Below are positions 27,143 to 36,847 of a stretch of 64,000 nucleotides of DNA, piece after piece. Source of the DNA: Paenibacillus vietnamensis. GTDB taxonomy: Bacteria; Bacillota; Bacilli; Paenibacillales; Paenibacillaceae. Made by a program: the position numbers and the translations under genes. Each line of letters begins with the position of its first letter. Positions within the stretch are counted from its first letter, which is position 1. The notes beneath the pieces were generated by a model. It did not search any database. It was not told where the DNA came from and worked only from the letters and a program-made list of their open reading frames with translations. The DNA lies in NCBI RefSeq assembly GCF_020169515.1, contig NZ_JAHMHW010000002.1:1-64000 (forward strand). Reading direction: 5' to 3'.

Positions 27143-30015
27143 CGTTCCTTCTCCTCCGTAACGGCAGTATTCTCTTCCCTTAACCATTCCCGCATTCTGA
27201 TCGTCATCTGGTCGGTATGCATAGTCTCAATCTTCGGTCCCGGCAGGGAGTATAAGAAATGCTTTCCATAAAACGTATCAATGACTCTTGTATCGTAAAT
27301 AATAACGATCCCTTTATCCTGCGAGCTGCGGACCAGTCTTCCGAAGCCTTGCTTGAACCGGATGACCGCCTGCGGGATCGACAGCTTCATGAACGGATTT
27401 TGCTTTTGCCTTTGCAGCATTTCGGCTTTCGCCTCCGCAAGCGGATGGCTGGGCGGCTGAAAGGGCAGCCGTACGATCGCCAAACAAATCAAGGCTTCAC
27501 CCGGGATATCGACGCCTTCCCAAAAGCTGCTCGTACCAAGCAGAACGGACTCGGGCGTTTGGCGGAACCTGCGGGTCAGCTTTGTCCGGTTGCTGCTGTC
27601 AATGCCTTGGCCAAGCACCTGAATGCCGTGCTCTGCCAGCTGCTCCTTAAGCGGCTCATAAACTTGCTTCAGCATCCGGTAGGAAGTGAACAGTACCAGC
27701 ATTCGCCCCTTCGTTTCCTGCGCGGAAGCCGCAAGCGAGCGTACGAGCATATCCAAATACGAGGAGTCGACCGATGCGCCCTTCAGTACCGGAAAATCGC
27801 GGGGAATGACGACCAGCGCCTGCTCCCTATAGTTAAATGGAGACGGAAGCTGCACGGTCTTCAATCTGCCTTGCTCCTCGTAGCCGCTTAATCCGAGCTG
27901 CTCCGCGGCGTATTGAAACGATTTCTGCACCGAAAGAGTGGCGGAGGTTAATACGATGCTTTCTTTGACATCGAAAAAATATTTCTGCAGCTGTGCGCTT
28001 ACATCGACCGGCACGCCGTAAAGCTGGACCGAACGGTATCGGTAAACGCTGCTGGCCTCAATCCAGAAGACGGAATCGGCAAGCTCCAGTTTGATGAAGG
28101 AGCGCAATTCATCCTTCACGCGCGTCAAATCCCTGATCGCCCCGTTTAGATCCGTCAGTACGGCTTGGATCGAAATATCGTCCGCACGCTCCTTCACATC
28201 GTTCATCATTTTTTCGACCGTGCGGACAACGCGTCCCAGCTCCGTATGTACGTTGCCTTCTGCACCCGCCGCATCATCCCATCCGGCAGGCAGCTCGTTT
28301 TTCTTCAACCGGCAAACCGCTTGGCCGTTATCGTTTGGAAGCTCGCCCGAAGCGTCCGTGAATCCATAAAACATTTCGAACAGCTTATCCCAGTGCTCCC
28401 GCACTTCCTGAAAGACCGGAATGACGGTATCGATCGTCTCCAGCCAAGACGCCTGATGTGCATCGTCCTCGTACATCAGCTTCTGGCGCAGCGCCGGCAG
28501 CAGTCCCGAACGGGAATCCTTGTAGAGACGGGTAAGAGCCTGCGTCAACGAAAAATAATTGATCTGCATACCCAAATGCTTGCCCGCGACCTCCTCCACA
28601 TGATGAGCCTCGTCGATAATCAAATGGGTATAGGACGGCAGCAGCCGATGCTCCGCTTGTATATCGGTAAACAGCATAGAGTGGTTCGTTATGCATACGT
28701 CGGCAATGTTCGCCTCATGCTTGGCACGGTGGTAAAAGCATCTTTTAAACCACGGGCAAGCTCTATTCAGGCAGGAATCCGTGTCGCTAGCGACAGTCGA
28801 CCAAAACTCCGCGCCTTTATTGCCGAAATTCAGCTCCTCTTGATCGCCGGATTCCGTTTCTCCGAGCCAGACGATCATTTGAGCGGCTGTTACAGAATCC
28901 TCGACCGGCGATGCCAAATCCTTCGCATTCACTTTTCCCTCGAATTTCCTCAGGCACAAATAATTGCCGCGGCCCTTAAAGATGGAAGCTTTAAACGGAA
29001 AAGGAAGCACTTCCTCGAGCAAAGGAAGATCCCTCTGCCTCAGCTGCTCCTGCAAATTAATCGTGTGTGTGCTTACAACGATTTTTTTATCGTTTTTAAT
29101 CCCGTGGAATAAAGCCGGAATAAGATAGCCTAATGATTTGCCCGTTCCCGTTCCCGCTTCGATCAGCAAATGGCGGTTGCTGCTGAGCGCGCCGTAAACC
29201 TCCTGGAACATTGCGCTTTGGGCTTCGCGCTCTTCGTATTGCTCGAATTTTTGTTTAAATCCGGCTCTAACCTCATCCAGGTACTCGTTAAAGGACACAT
29301 CCCGGAAAGGCTCCTCGGCGCTTTCCAATCGCGGCGGCTGCTCCTCGGACCATTCCTTGACCTTCAAAGCAAACTGATTGAAATAATCGTATTCGTTCGA
29401 TTCGAATACCGTCCGGTACTCCATGACTTGAAGCGTTTCCTTTAGAAACCAGCTTAAATCGCTGCCGTCATCAATAAGCACGGAAAGCCGCTGCAAAGTA
29501 AGCAGCGGCAATTGGCGTAGCTTCCTGACCGATTCGATAAACAACAGCGCAGTTGCCATCGCGTCGCTGTCCGCGCGGTGGTGATGCTCATGGGAGATGC
29601 CGAATAGCTCGGAAACTGCGCCAAGCTGATACGTATTAATGGTCGGATATAAAATGCGAAGCAGATCGATCGTATCCAGCTTACGACCCGCAAAGCGGCC
29701 GTAGCCGCAGCGGTTCAAGGCATGATTAAGGAAGCCGGAATCAAATCCGACATTATGGGCTACCAAAATCGCGTCATCGAGCAGCGGAATCAGATTGATC
29801 AGCACTTCCTCGAGTCCGGGAGCCTCCGCGACATCCGAATCGCCTATTCCCGTCAATTGATTAATAAAAGCAGGTATTGGGATATGAGGGCGAACAAAGG
29901 AACTGAAGGTATCGATAATTTCAAGCTCTTCCGATACAAGGACCAGTCCAACCTGAATAATATCATCGTCCGAGCCGTGACCCGTCGTTTCTAAATCCAA
30001 TACTGCAAATTTCAT
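27139..30015 (-). CDS. dinG: DinG-family exonuclease/helicase
   Basis: 958 residues. N-terminal DnaQ-like 3'-5' exonuclease domain (about 1-170, FAVLDLETTG) fused to an SF2 DinG helicase: Walker A EAGTGTGKSLGY, DEAH box IIDEAHHVEE, and cysteines near CLRKFEGK and ACPWFKRCF that could hold an Fe-S cluster as in XPD-type helicases. Matches the Gram-positive DinG layout. ATG 30015 fits the exonuclease N-terminus; the ribosome-binding site (AGAGG) is somewhat far. In an operon with rex downstream and a TPR gene upstream. Confidence 0.94.
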   Translation of the reverse strand: MKFAVLDLETTGHGSDDDIIQVGLVLVSEELEIIDTFSSFVRPHIPIPAFINQLTGIGDSDVAEAPGLEEVLINLIPLLDDAILVAHNVGFDSGFLNHALNRCGYGRFAGRKLDTIDLLRILYPTINTYQLGAVSELFGISHEHHHRADSDAMATALLFIESVRKLRQLPLLTLQRLSVLIDDGSDLSWFLKETLQVMEYRTVFESNEYDYFNQFALKVKEWSEEQPPRLESAEEPFRDVSFNEYLDEVRAGFKQKFEQYEEREAQSAMFQEVYGALSSNRHLLIEAGTGTGKSLGYLIPALFHGIKNDKKIVVSTHTINLQEQLRQRDLPLLEEVLPFPFKASIFKGRGNYLCLRKFEGKVNAKDLASPVEDSVTAAQMIVWLGETESGDQEELNFGNKGAEFWSTVASDTDSCLNRACPWFKRCFYHRAKHEANIADVCITNHSMLFTDIQAEHRLLPSYTHLIIDEAHHVEEVAGKHLGMQINYFSLTQALTRLYKDSRSGLLPALRQKLMYEDDAHQASWLETIDTVIPVFQEVREHWDKLFEMFYGFTDASGELPNDNGQAVCRLKKNELPAGWDDAAGAEGNVHTELGRVVRTVEKMMNDVKERADDISIQAVLTDLNGAIRDLTRVKDELRSFIKLELADSVFWIEASSVYRYRSVQLYGVPVDVSAQLQKYFFDVKESIVLTSATLSVQKSFQYAAEQLGLSGYEEQGRLKTVQLPSPFNYREQALVVIPRDFPVLKGASVDSSYLDMLVRSLAASAQETKGRMLVLFTSYRMLKQVYEPLKEQLAEHGIQVLGQGIDSSNRTKLTRRFRQTPESVLLGTSSFWEGVDIPGEALICLAIVRLPFQPPSHPLAEAKAEMLQRQKQNPFMKLSIPQAVIRFKQGFGRLVRSSQDKGIVIIYDTRVIDTFYGKHFLYSLPGPKIETMHTDQMTIRMREWLREENTAVTEEKER

Positions 30016-30031
30016 TTCTGGTTCGTTCCTC

Positions 30032-30760
30032 TCACAAACAGCACAGCTCCGTGCTACCAAAATATAACGATAATTGCGAAGGGGTTTCTTGGCAAGAACG
30101 CAAATTATTAAGCGGATCTTTAAAGCTCGGGCACACATTATAGGCTTTCATGAACAATTGCTCGGCCCCGGCAAGATTCATATGCACGGCTTGAATGCAC
30201 CCAAGCGCATTATAGCCCATTGCAAGCCATTTAGGGAAGTCCGTGAGTACGATTAATAATTGAAAATGACGCTGCGCTTCACTCCAGTTTTGAAGATGCA
30301 TATAGGTCATGCCCAGAAACAGCCTTGCCAGATTACATTCCGGCGCCTGATTCATCGCGGCTTGAAATTGCATCGCCGCTTGCGGAAACATAAACAGCTT
30401 ATAATAGCCTTGTCCTCTGCTTATTATCATGGCCGCTTCGTCCGGTATTTCCAAATCCGCAGCATTGCACACGGATACGGACGAGACCGGCGGTTTATCG
30501 GCAGCATGTGGTACGCTGCTTCCTTTTGGCTCCAAATCCACTTGCGAAGACCCGATGCCCTTTTGATCCAAATGCTTCTCCTTAAAATCGGCGAACTTTT
30601 CTTCAAACTCAAGCCACTGTTCAATGAACGCGTCGCTCATGTTCTTAAGCTCTGACAGCTGCTTCTCCAGCTGCTCTTTATCTTTTCCTTTAGCGCTGCC
30701 GTAGCCCTCGATAATGCAGTCGAGCATTTCGTTCATCGATGCAAACATATGCTGAAACAT
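30032..30760 (-). CDS. TPR-repeat protein of unknown function
   Basis: 242 residues. N-terminal helical region, then tetratricopeptide-like repeats at about 110-225 (FPQAAMQFQAAMNQAPECN, NWSEAQRHFQLLIVL, LAGAEQLFMKAYNVCP). No signal peptide. Starts with GGCGGG 8 nt before ATG 30760. Lies between panD and dinG with 17 nt to dinG, so it is in the same operon. Function unknown; cytoplasmic scaffold is a guess. Confidence 0.7.
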   Translation of the reverse strand: MFQHMFASMNEMLDCIIEGYGSAKGKDKEQLEKQLSELKNMSDAFIEQWLEFEEKFADFKEKHLDQKGIGSSQVDLEPKGSSVPHAADKPPVSSVSVCNAADLEIPDEAAMIISRGQGYYKLFMFPQAAMQFQAAMNQAPECNLARLFLGMTYMHLQNWSEAQRHFQLLIVLTDFPKWLAMGYNALGCIQAVHMNLAGAEQLFMKAYNVCPSFKDPLNNLRSCQETPSQLSLYFGSTELCCL

Positions 30761-30882
30761 ACCTCATCCCGCCTTCGTCATTGAATTAAGGAGTGTTAGG
30801 TACATTTTTTGTTTTCGCTTCGTTTTTCATACGGTATGCCAGCCGTTACATAAAGCAGGGGCTTGCCGGACACGGATGGAGA

Positions 30883-31266
30883 CTAAAGGATGGTCGAGTG
30901 AAGCTCGGCATTCAGCAGCTTAAGCGGCCGGTTGTTCTCGTCGAGAATGGTCACGATCGGCTTATGCTCCTTCGCTTGCTCGTCAGTCATCATCGCATAC
31001 GATATGATAATGACCTGATCGCCGGGCTGAACCTGCCTCGCCGCTGCTCCGTTCAAGCATATGACGCCCGAGCCTCTCTCACCTGTAATGACATACGTTT
31101 CGAACCGGGCGCCATTATTATTGTTAACGATTTGTACTTTTTCGTTCTCCCAGATGTTTGCCGCATCCATCAAGTCCTCATCAATGGTTATACTGCCCAC
31201 ATAGTTCAAGTTCGCTTCCGTTACGGTCGCTCTGTGCAGCTTCGATTTCATCATCGTTCTGAACAA
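30883..31266 (-). CDS. panD: Aspartate 1-decarboxylase
   Basis: 127 residues, makes beta-alanine for pantothenate. Self-processing site at [11 protein letters not shown] (cleavage before Ser), [14 protein letters not shown] is also typical. The start is TTG 31266, matching the family N-terminus (M-F/Y-RTMM), with GGAGGTG 7 nt upstream. That start lies 86 nt inside panC, see findings. Confidence 0.95.
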   Translation of the reverse strand: MFRTMMKSKLHRATVTEANLNYVGSITIDEDLMDAANIWENEKVQIVNNNNGARFETYVITGERGSGVICLNGAAARQVQPGDQVIIISYAMMTDEQAKEHKPIVTILDENNRPLKLLNAELHSTIL

Positions 31267-32143
31267 TTTCCATCACCTCCGCCTTTTCAAATAAACGGTT
31301 GTCAATCAATCTCGTCGAGCCGAACTTCACGGCTAACGCGAGAAGCAGCGGCTGGTTCAGCTCACATACACGAGCTTTTCCGTCCGGTGCCTGAAGACCC
31401 GGATAATACAGAAGCTCCGCGTAGTCCAATACCGCCTCGCTCGCTTCGCCGATCCGGCTTTTCACCATTTCGGTCAGCCGTTCGACCGTCATGCCAGGAT
31501 GTGCGATCCACTCTTCGGCTTCCTTTAACGTCTTGGACAGGACAACCGCCTGACGCCGATGCTCCGGTCCCAAATAAACGTTCCGTGAGCTTAGAGCCAA
31601 ACCGTCCGGCTCCCTGACAATCGGACAAGCCACGATATCGACCGGGAAATTGAGGTCATCCACCATTTGCTGAATAACCGCCACCTGCTGAGCGTCTTTC
31701 ATGCCGAAATATGATTTGTCAGGCTGTACCAGATGAAACAGCTTGCTGACGACCGTGCCGACACCGTCGAAATGGCCGGGTCTCGAGGCACCGCACAGCT
31801 GTTCGGTTACTTGGCTTATGATAACCTTTGTAAGCGGCTTTTCCGGGTACATTTCCTGTACGGAGGGGATAAATACGATATCCGTGCCCGTTTCCCTGGC
31901 AACCGCCAAATCGCGTACCTCGTCGCGCGGATAACGGTCCAGATCCTCATTTGGTCCGAACTGAAGCGGGTTCACGAATATGCTGAGTACAGTCACTTCG
32001 TTCTCGCTCCTGGCCTGACGCAGCAAACTGGCATGGCCTTCATGAAGAAATCCCATCGTCGGGACAAAGCCGATGCTGCGGCCGGCTTTTCTCGCTTCGG
32101 CGATCAAAGCTCTGAGCTCCGCTTTTGTACGTGCAATGTTCAT
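31181..32143 (-). CDS. panC: Pantothenate synthetase
   Basis: Condenses pantoate and beta-alanine; 320 residues, longer than the usual about 285. Adenylylation motifs: [31 protein letters not shown] and ALSSRNVYL. The C-terminal about 28 residues beyond the normal end are encoded in the same DNA as the start of panD. ATG 32143 overlaps the panB TGA. Confidence 0.96.
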   Translation of the reverse strand: MNIARTKAELRALIAEARKAGRSIGFVPTMGFLHEGHASLLRQARSENEVTVLSIFVNPLQFGPNEDLDRYPRDEVRDLAVARETGTDIVFIPSVQEMYPEKPLTKVIISQVTEQLCGASRPGHFDGVGTVVSKLFHLVQPDKSYFGMKDAQQVAVIQQMVDDLNFPVDIVACPIVREPDGLALSSRNVYLGPEHRRQAVVLSKTLKEAEEWIAHPGMTVERLTEMVKSRIGEASEAVLDYAELLYYPGLQAPDGKARVCELNQPLLLALAVKFGSTRLIDNRLFEKAEVMEIVQNDDEIEAAQSDRNGSELELCGQYNH

Positions 32144-33051
32144 GGTGACGGTACTCCTTTCGCCTGCATGCCGCTTGATGGAGCTTTTTTCTCTCCGCTT
32201 TGCTCAGACCCGCCATAAAGGGTGGCTACCGAGCTCTGCTGCTGGGCCCCAAATACATGCTCTTGCTGCGGAAACGAGCCTGATTTCACGTCGCTTACAT
32301 ACGAGCCGATTGCATCCCGGATCGTAGAGCCGATATCGGCATATACTTTTACGAATTTTTTCTCGAAATAAGGCGATGCATATTGCAAAATATCGTGATA
32401 CACCAGCACTTGACCGTCACAGCCGCGGCCTGCGCCGATGCCGATAACCGGTATCGATACGGTATCCCGGATGAGCTCGGCAAGCGGCTCGGTTACAAGC
32501 TCCAGCACGATACTGAAAGCGCCGGCCTCTTCAAGGGCTTTGGCGTCCTGAACCAGCTTCTCCGCTTCCTTATCCAGCTTTCCCTGCACCTTGTATCCGC
32601 CAAGCTGATGGACGGACTGCGGCGTCAGCCCGATATGGCCCATAACCGGTATTCCTGCTTTCACTAGCGCGGATACGTCGGACGCAATATCCTCCCCGCC
32701 TTCCAGCTTTACCGCTTGCGCCCCGCCTTCCTGCATGATGCGGGCTGCATTCCGGAGCGTGCTTTCTCTCCCGATGCCATAAGTCATAAAAGGCATATCC
32801 GCAACGATAAACGTTTGCTGAGCTCCTCTTGCCACCGCTCTTGTATGATAGATAATGTCTTCGATCGTTACCGGAATCGTCGTCTCGTAACCCAGGACGA
32901 CGTTCCCGAGCGAATCTCCGACCAGAATAACATCAATGCCGGCTTCCTCGGCAAGCTTTGCCGATGGGTAGTCGTAAGCTGTCAGTACGGAAATCGCATT
33001 GCGGTCCTGCTTCATTTTCTTCATACTCGTAATCGTCAGTCGTTTCCTCAT
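32140..33051 (-). CDS. panB: 3-methyl-2-oxobutanoate hydroxymethyltransferase
   Basis: First step of pantoate synthesis (ketopantoate from ketoisovalerate); 303 residues. TAYDYPSAKLAEEAGID, GDSLGNVVLGYETT (metal site) and LGLTPQSVHQLGG-like segment appear intact. A ~22-residue Ser/Gly/Lys-rich tail extends past the usual end. GGGGG is 9 nt upstream of the chosen ATG 33051. panB, panC and panD are translationally linked. Confidence 0.96.
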   Translation of the reverse strand: MRKRLTITSMKKMKQDRNAISVLTAYDYPSAKLAEEAGIDVILVGDSLGNVVLGYETTIPVTIEDIIYHTRAVARGAQQTFIVADMPFMTYGIGRESTLRNAARIMQEGGAQAVKLEGGEDIASDVSALVKAGIPVMGHIGLTPQSVHQLGGYKVQGKLDKEAEKLVQDAKALEEAGAFSIVLELVTEPLAELIRDTVSIPVIGIGAGRGCDGQVLVYHDILQYASPYFEKKFVKVYADIGSTIRDAIGSYVSDVKSGSFPQQEHVFGAQQQSSVATLYGGSEQSGEKKAPSSGMQAKGVPSP

Positions 33052-33091
33052 CAGCTTCATCCCCCGTTCTAATGATAGGATAAGCACAAAT

Positions 33092-33118
33092 AAACCTTTT
33101 AGCCGCTGCTAAAAAGGT
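33092..33118 (-). terminator. Terminator-like hairpin in the panB leader
   Basis: ACCTTTTTAGC / GCTAAAAGGT with loop AGCG, followed by TTTATTT on the minus strand. It ends 41 nt before the panB start, so it could act as an attenuator. Confidence 0.6.
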
Positions 33119-33258
33119 CCCCAAACGGAAAAGGAAACGTTTGCTTGTCGTGCTTCCTTCTGTCTCGGTCCCGACGGCTCAGAGCAGAGTGTGCATTTCC
33201 AATCATTCACTTAATTGAATTGCAGATCAGTGCAGCTTCTTGATAAATGCCGCCCGAT
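33119..33258 (-). promoter_or_regulatory. Structured panB leader (possible pan RNA motif)
   Basis: From promoter to attenuator hairpin there are about 140 nt of leader without an ORF. It has a stem TCTGCTC / GAG-A-CAGA (33159-33188) with a bulged A, and a second hairpin CAAACG / CGTTTG next to the terminator. The pan motif, known in panB leaders of Firmicutes, is built on stems with bulged adenosines; I cannot align it here. Counted as a candidate only. Confidence 0.45.
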
Positions 33259-33264
33259 ATCTGT

Positions 33265-33293
33265 AGTGTAACAAATATCCCCGTTCCCGTAAA
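33265..33293 (-). promoter_or_regulatory. Candidate panB promoter
   Basis: TTTACG-17 nt-TACACT on the minus strand, placing the start of transcription about 33258. Confidence 0.5.
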
Positions 33294-33307
33294 CGAAAGA
33301 TGTCGTA

Positions 33308-34282
33308 TTATTGAGGCTCTCCCATTTCGGCCGAAAAAACGGACTTCAAGGTGCCGTCAGCCAGCCGGATCCTGATCGCACCGCTTTCCTCCAAGCCTAC
33401 CGGTACGCCGATAATATCTCCCTGCGGAGTAATCAGTCTAGCTTGCTTGCCAAGCGAGACGGACAAAGCTTCCCATAACGTTACGATCGGTCCGAAGCCT
33501 TGCTCCTGATAAAGAAAATACAGCCTCTCCCACTCGCCCAAAAAATCGGCTACGATTGCAGTACGGTCCCATTTGCGGCCGCCGGCCATTCGCAAGGATA
33601 CCGCTTTTTCGAGCAGCTCCTCCGGATAATCGGATTCCTCCAGATTTACGCTGATACCGACGCCTGCTATGACATAACGCAGCCTTTCGTCCTCCGCAGC
33701 GGATTCCAGCAAAATACCGCTTATTTTTTTTCCGCCGATCAGCAGATCATTCGGCCATTTGATTCCGATTTCAAGCGAGGTGACCCTGCTTAAGCTTCTG
33801 CACAGCGCTACCGCCGTCAGCAATGTGAGCTGAGGCGCAAAATGGATCGGAACGGACGGTCTCAGCACCATGCTCATCCAAATTCCTTTGCTCTTCGGCG
33901 AAATCCATCCGCGGCCCATTCGGCCTCTGCCGCTCAGCTGCTGCTCCGCTATGAAGAGCGACCCTTCCGCTGCTCCAGCCTCCGCTGCCGCCCGCGCCAA
34001 ATTTTGCGTGGATTCGACCGTGTCGTGAAGCTCAAGTCTCCGTCCGAATACTTTCGTATTCATCACATTAAACAATTCGGCGGAATCGTAGCTGTCCGGA
34101 ATGCTTAGCAGCCGGTAACCGAGCCGCCTGGAGGCTTCGAACCTGTAGCCGGCCGCCTCCAGCTTGCGGATTTGCTTCCATACCGCGGTACGGCTGACGC
34201 CGAGCGCATGGCTGATGCTTTCGCCGGAAACGTATTCCCCTTTATTTGCTTCAAACAATTTCAGCAAAAGTTCATGATTCAT
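33308..34282 (-). CDS. birA: Biotin ligase/biotin operon repressor
   Basis: Bifunctional BirA, 324 residues. N-terminal winged HTH (about 1-60, HALGVSRTAVWKQIRKLEAAGY) and ligase domain with biotinyl-AMP loop GRGRMGRGW and catalytic KWPNDLL; C-terminal SH3-like part. So it both attaches biotin to proteins and probably represses bio genes. ATG 34282 with AGAGGG 8 nt upstream; overlaps cca by 11 nt. Confidence 0.95.
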   Translation of the reverse strand: MNHELLLKLFEANKGEYVSGESISHALGVSRTAVWKQIRKLEAAGYRFEASRRLGYRLLSIPDSYDSAELFNVMNTKVFGRRLELHDTVESTQNLARAAAEAGAAEGSLFIAEQQLSGRGRMGRGWISPKSKGIWMSMVLRPSVPIHFAPQLTLLTAVALCRSLSRVTSLEIGIKWPNDLLIGGKKISGILLESAAEDERLRYVIAGVGISVNLEESDYPEELLEKAVSLRMAGGRKWDRTAIVADFLGEWERLYFLYQEQGFGPIVTLWEALSVSLGKQARLITPQGDIIGVPVGLEESGAIRIRLADGTLKSVFSAEMGEPQ

Positions 34283-35588
34283 GCTCTGCGCCCTCTTTGT
34301 CCCATTCTGCCGCTTTAAGTAGCAGAATCTGTTTTTCGTTTTCAATTTGCCCGGCCGCGGCGAGCAGCAGAAGCTCGGCCAGCACTTCACTCACCCATGG
34401 GCCCGGCTTCCGGTTAAAATAACGTTTTAGATCGCTGCCGTTCACTTTTAGCTGCTTAACGGATGTCAACGGGATCTGTTCATGCCATCGGACAAGCTCA
34501 TCCACTTGGCCGTTTCGCTTGCTTTCATCTGTATCATACGCCAGCCGCATAATATCCAGCCAAACGGTAGTCGTCTGCTTGCCGTAGCGGATGACCGTCC
34601 GTATCCACCATTTTCGCCTTTCCGCTTCGTCCAGGGCAGCAGCGATCTCGAAATCCCGCGCTATCGCGGCGATATCCGAAATTTGCTTGATTCTTGTATT
34701 CGAAAGCTTCAGCGCTTTCATGGTCTGCATCAAGGCATGCTCGGATAATTTCAGCGCAATGGCGACAGCCGCCCATCTGCAGTCGGTGCCGTTCAACCGG
34801 TCAAGCCGGGCGATTAGGCATCCAGTATCGTTATTACGGTTATTACGGTTATTCCGGTATGCAGCCGCAACAGCGTCCGTCACCTCGGCCGGTAAAGGTT
34901 CTCTTAAATGAAGAAGCAGTCCGCTCGCAGCGGCGGTGTGAAGCGCCCTTTGCGGCGACTTGCCTGCCAGCATTTTGTCCAGCTCCGCCTGAACCCGTTC
35001 CATTGCAATGAAATTCATCAGCCGCTTGTAGCGAACCAGCGCTCTCCATGTCCCAAGAACGGGACTCAAACGGTATGTCCCGATGAATCTGACCGCTCGA
35101 AGCATCCGCAGGGCATCCTCCTGAAACCGGGCGTCAGCGTCCCCCACGCAGCGCAGAACCGAGGCCGATAAATCGTTAATGCCGCCAAACGGATCGAGCA
35201 GCACGCCTTCCTCGTTTAATGCCATTGCGTTAATCGTAAAATCCCGCCTGAGCAAATCTTCCTCCAAGCTGTTTATGTACTGGATCGATTCCGGTCTGCG
35301 ATGCTTCTCATAAGCGGATTCCAATCTGAACGTCGTTACCTCGTAGCCGGTTTTGTCCAGCAGCACCGTTATCGTGCCATGCTGCAGCCCGGTCGGGATA
35401 CAACGGTCGAACAGTTCCAGCACCTGCTCCGGGCGGGCCGAGGTCGCGATATCGACATCCTTGATCGGTAAGCCAAGCACCGTATCCCTTACGCAGCCGC
35501 CAACAAAGACGGCTTCGAAATGATGCTCCCGAAGCCGTCTTACGATAGGCAAAGCCGCATGGATAGGCTCCGGCAGCGGAAACTTCAT
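34272..35588 (-). CDS. cca: CCA tRNA nucleotidyltransferase
   Basis: Adds or repairs the tRNA CCA end; 438 residues. Class II poly(A) polymerase-like head: GGCVRDTVLG with the DVDIATSA catalytic Asp pair, RRDFTINAMA, and FQEDALRMLRAVRF. A low-complexity run of Asn/Arg (RNNRNNRNND) lies at about residues 245-258, caused by a short tandem DNA repeat. ATG 35588 chosen over a GTG at 35597 because of the AAGGCGG spacing. Confidence 0.94.
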   Translation of the reverse strand: MKFPLPEPIHAALPIVRRLREHHFEAVFVGGCVRDTVLGLPIKDVDIATSARPEQVLELFDRCIPTGLQHGTITVLLDKTGYEVTTFRLESAYEKHRRPESIQYINSLEEDLLRRDFTINAMALNEEGVLLDPFGGINDLSASVLRCVGDADARFQEDALRMLRAVRFIGTYRLSPVLGTWRALVRYKRLMNFIAMERVQAELDKMLAGKSPQRALHTAAASGLLLHLREPLPAEVTDAVAAAYRNNRNNRNNDTGCLIARLDRLNGTDCRWAAVAIALKLSEHALMQTMKALKLSNTRIKQISDIAAIARDFEIAAALDEAERRKWWIRTVIRYGKQTTTVWLDIMRLAYDTDESKRNGQVDELVRWHEQIPLTSVKQLKVNGSDLKRYFNRKPGPWVSEVLAELLLLAAAGQIENEKQILLLKAAEWDKEGAEHES

Positions 35589-35619
35589 TCCGGACACCGC
35601 CTTTCACGGCATGTATGGA

Positions 35620-36783
35620 TTAATCGCTGCAAACCGCCATCGGCAGGTCCGCATCGATGCCTAATACGCGATAATAGATTTGCTCGTATTGGGTTGTAAT
35701 CACATCATTACAAAATTCGTTTCTCGCTCTGAACAAACAAGCCTGCTTGAACTGCTCGTGCAGCTTCGTGTCTTTCAGCAAGCGCTCAACGTTTTGGGCC
35801 ATTTCCTCCACATTGCCGATATCCGACAAAAAGCCGGTTTCACCATGCGTAACCAGCTCCGGAATCCCGCCCGCGTTGGAGCCGATCGTTGGAACGCCGC
35901 AGGCCATTGCTTCCAAAGCCACGAGCCCGAAGCTCTCCTTCTCGGAGGGCAGCAGCAGCACGTCTGCGAGCGAAATGACCTGCGCCACATCCTCCTGCTT
36001 GCCGAGGAAATGCACGCGGTCCTCCAGCCCAAGCTGGCGGATTTTGCACTGCATTTTCGACAGCTCCGGCCCTTCGCCGACAAGCAGAAGCTTGGAAGGA
36101 ACGTTTCTGCTTACGCGTTCGAAAATATCGATAACGTCGCCAACCCGTTTAACCGGGCGGAAGTTCGAAATATGCATAAGTATTTTCTCGTCCGGCTTAG
36201 CAAAATCCGAACGAAGCGACGAGGTGTCCCGCGGATAATAAACACGCTTATCAACAAAATTGTACGTGAGATCGATCGGCGTTGTAATATCCAGCAGCTG
36301 CCTCGTTTCATTGATCAAGTCCGCCGAAACGGCGGTTACCGCATCGCTTTGATGGATCGCCAGACGAATCAGATCCTTCAGCGATTCGTCATGCGCAAGC
36401 ACCGTAATGTCGGTACCATGCAGCGTCGTAACCGTCTTCAGCCCGTCCCCGTTCATTTGCTTGGCCAGGTAGGCGCATACGGCGTGAGGTACCGCATAAT
36501 GGACATGCAGCAAATCCAGCTGCTGCATCTTGGCTACTTGCGCCATCTTGCTTGCCAGCGCCAAGTCATACGGCGGGTATCGGAAAACATAATAGTCGGT
36601 AACTTCCACTTCATGAAAAAAAATGTTTTTATGAAATTTTCCGAGCCGAAACGGAATGCTGTGAGTAATAAAATGAATTTCATGTCCGCGTTCAGCCAGC
36701 AGCTTGCCAAGCTCGGTAGCAACGACGCCCGACCCGCCCAGCGTCGGATAACAGGTTATCCCGATCTTTAACTTTCTTGCCAC
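35620..36783 (-). CDS. bshA: N-acetyl-alpha-D-glucosaminyl L-malate synthase
   Basis: GT4 glycosyltransferase of bacillithiol synthesis (UDP-GlcNAc + L-malate), 387 residues. Start GTG 36783 because AGGAGG lies 10 nt upstream; an earlier in-frame codon lies upstream of it. GGSGVVATELG, LLLVGEGPEL, and EX7E-like SEKESFGLVALEAM are seen. bshB1 and mgsA are upstream in the same order as B. subtilis. BshC is not in the window. Confidence 0.94.
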   Translation of the reverse strand: MARKLKIGITCYPTLGGSGVVATELGKLLAERGHEIHFITHSIPFRLGKFHKNIFFHEVEVTDYYVFRYPPYDLALASKMAQVAKMQQLDLLHVHYAVPHAVCAYLAKQMNGDGLKTVTTLHGTDITVLAHDESLKDLIRLAIHQSDAVTAVSADLINETRQLLDITTPIDLTYNFVDKRVYYPRDTSSLRSDFAKPDEKILMHISNFRPVKRVGDVIDIFERVSRNVPSKLLLVGEGPELSKMQCKIRQLGLEDRVHFLGKQEDVAQVISLADVLLLPSEKESFGLVALEAMACGVPTIGSNAGGIPELVTHGETGFLSDIGNVEEMAQNVERLLKDTKLHEQFKQACLFRARNEFCNDVITTQYEQIYYRVLGIDADLPMAVCSD

Positions 36784-36847
36784 CGTTGTCGCACCTCCTG
36801 TGTTCGTCACGTCATCCTATTGTATTCGACAAGAGCTGTACGATTTG

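Noticed and set aside
28165..29112. 315-codon frame on the plus strand
   Set aside because: Antisense to dinG.
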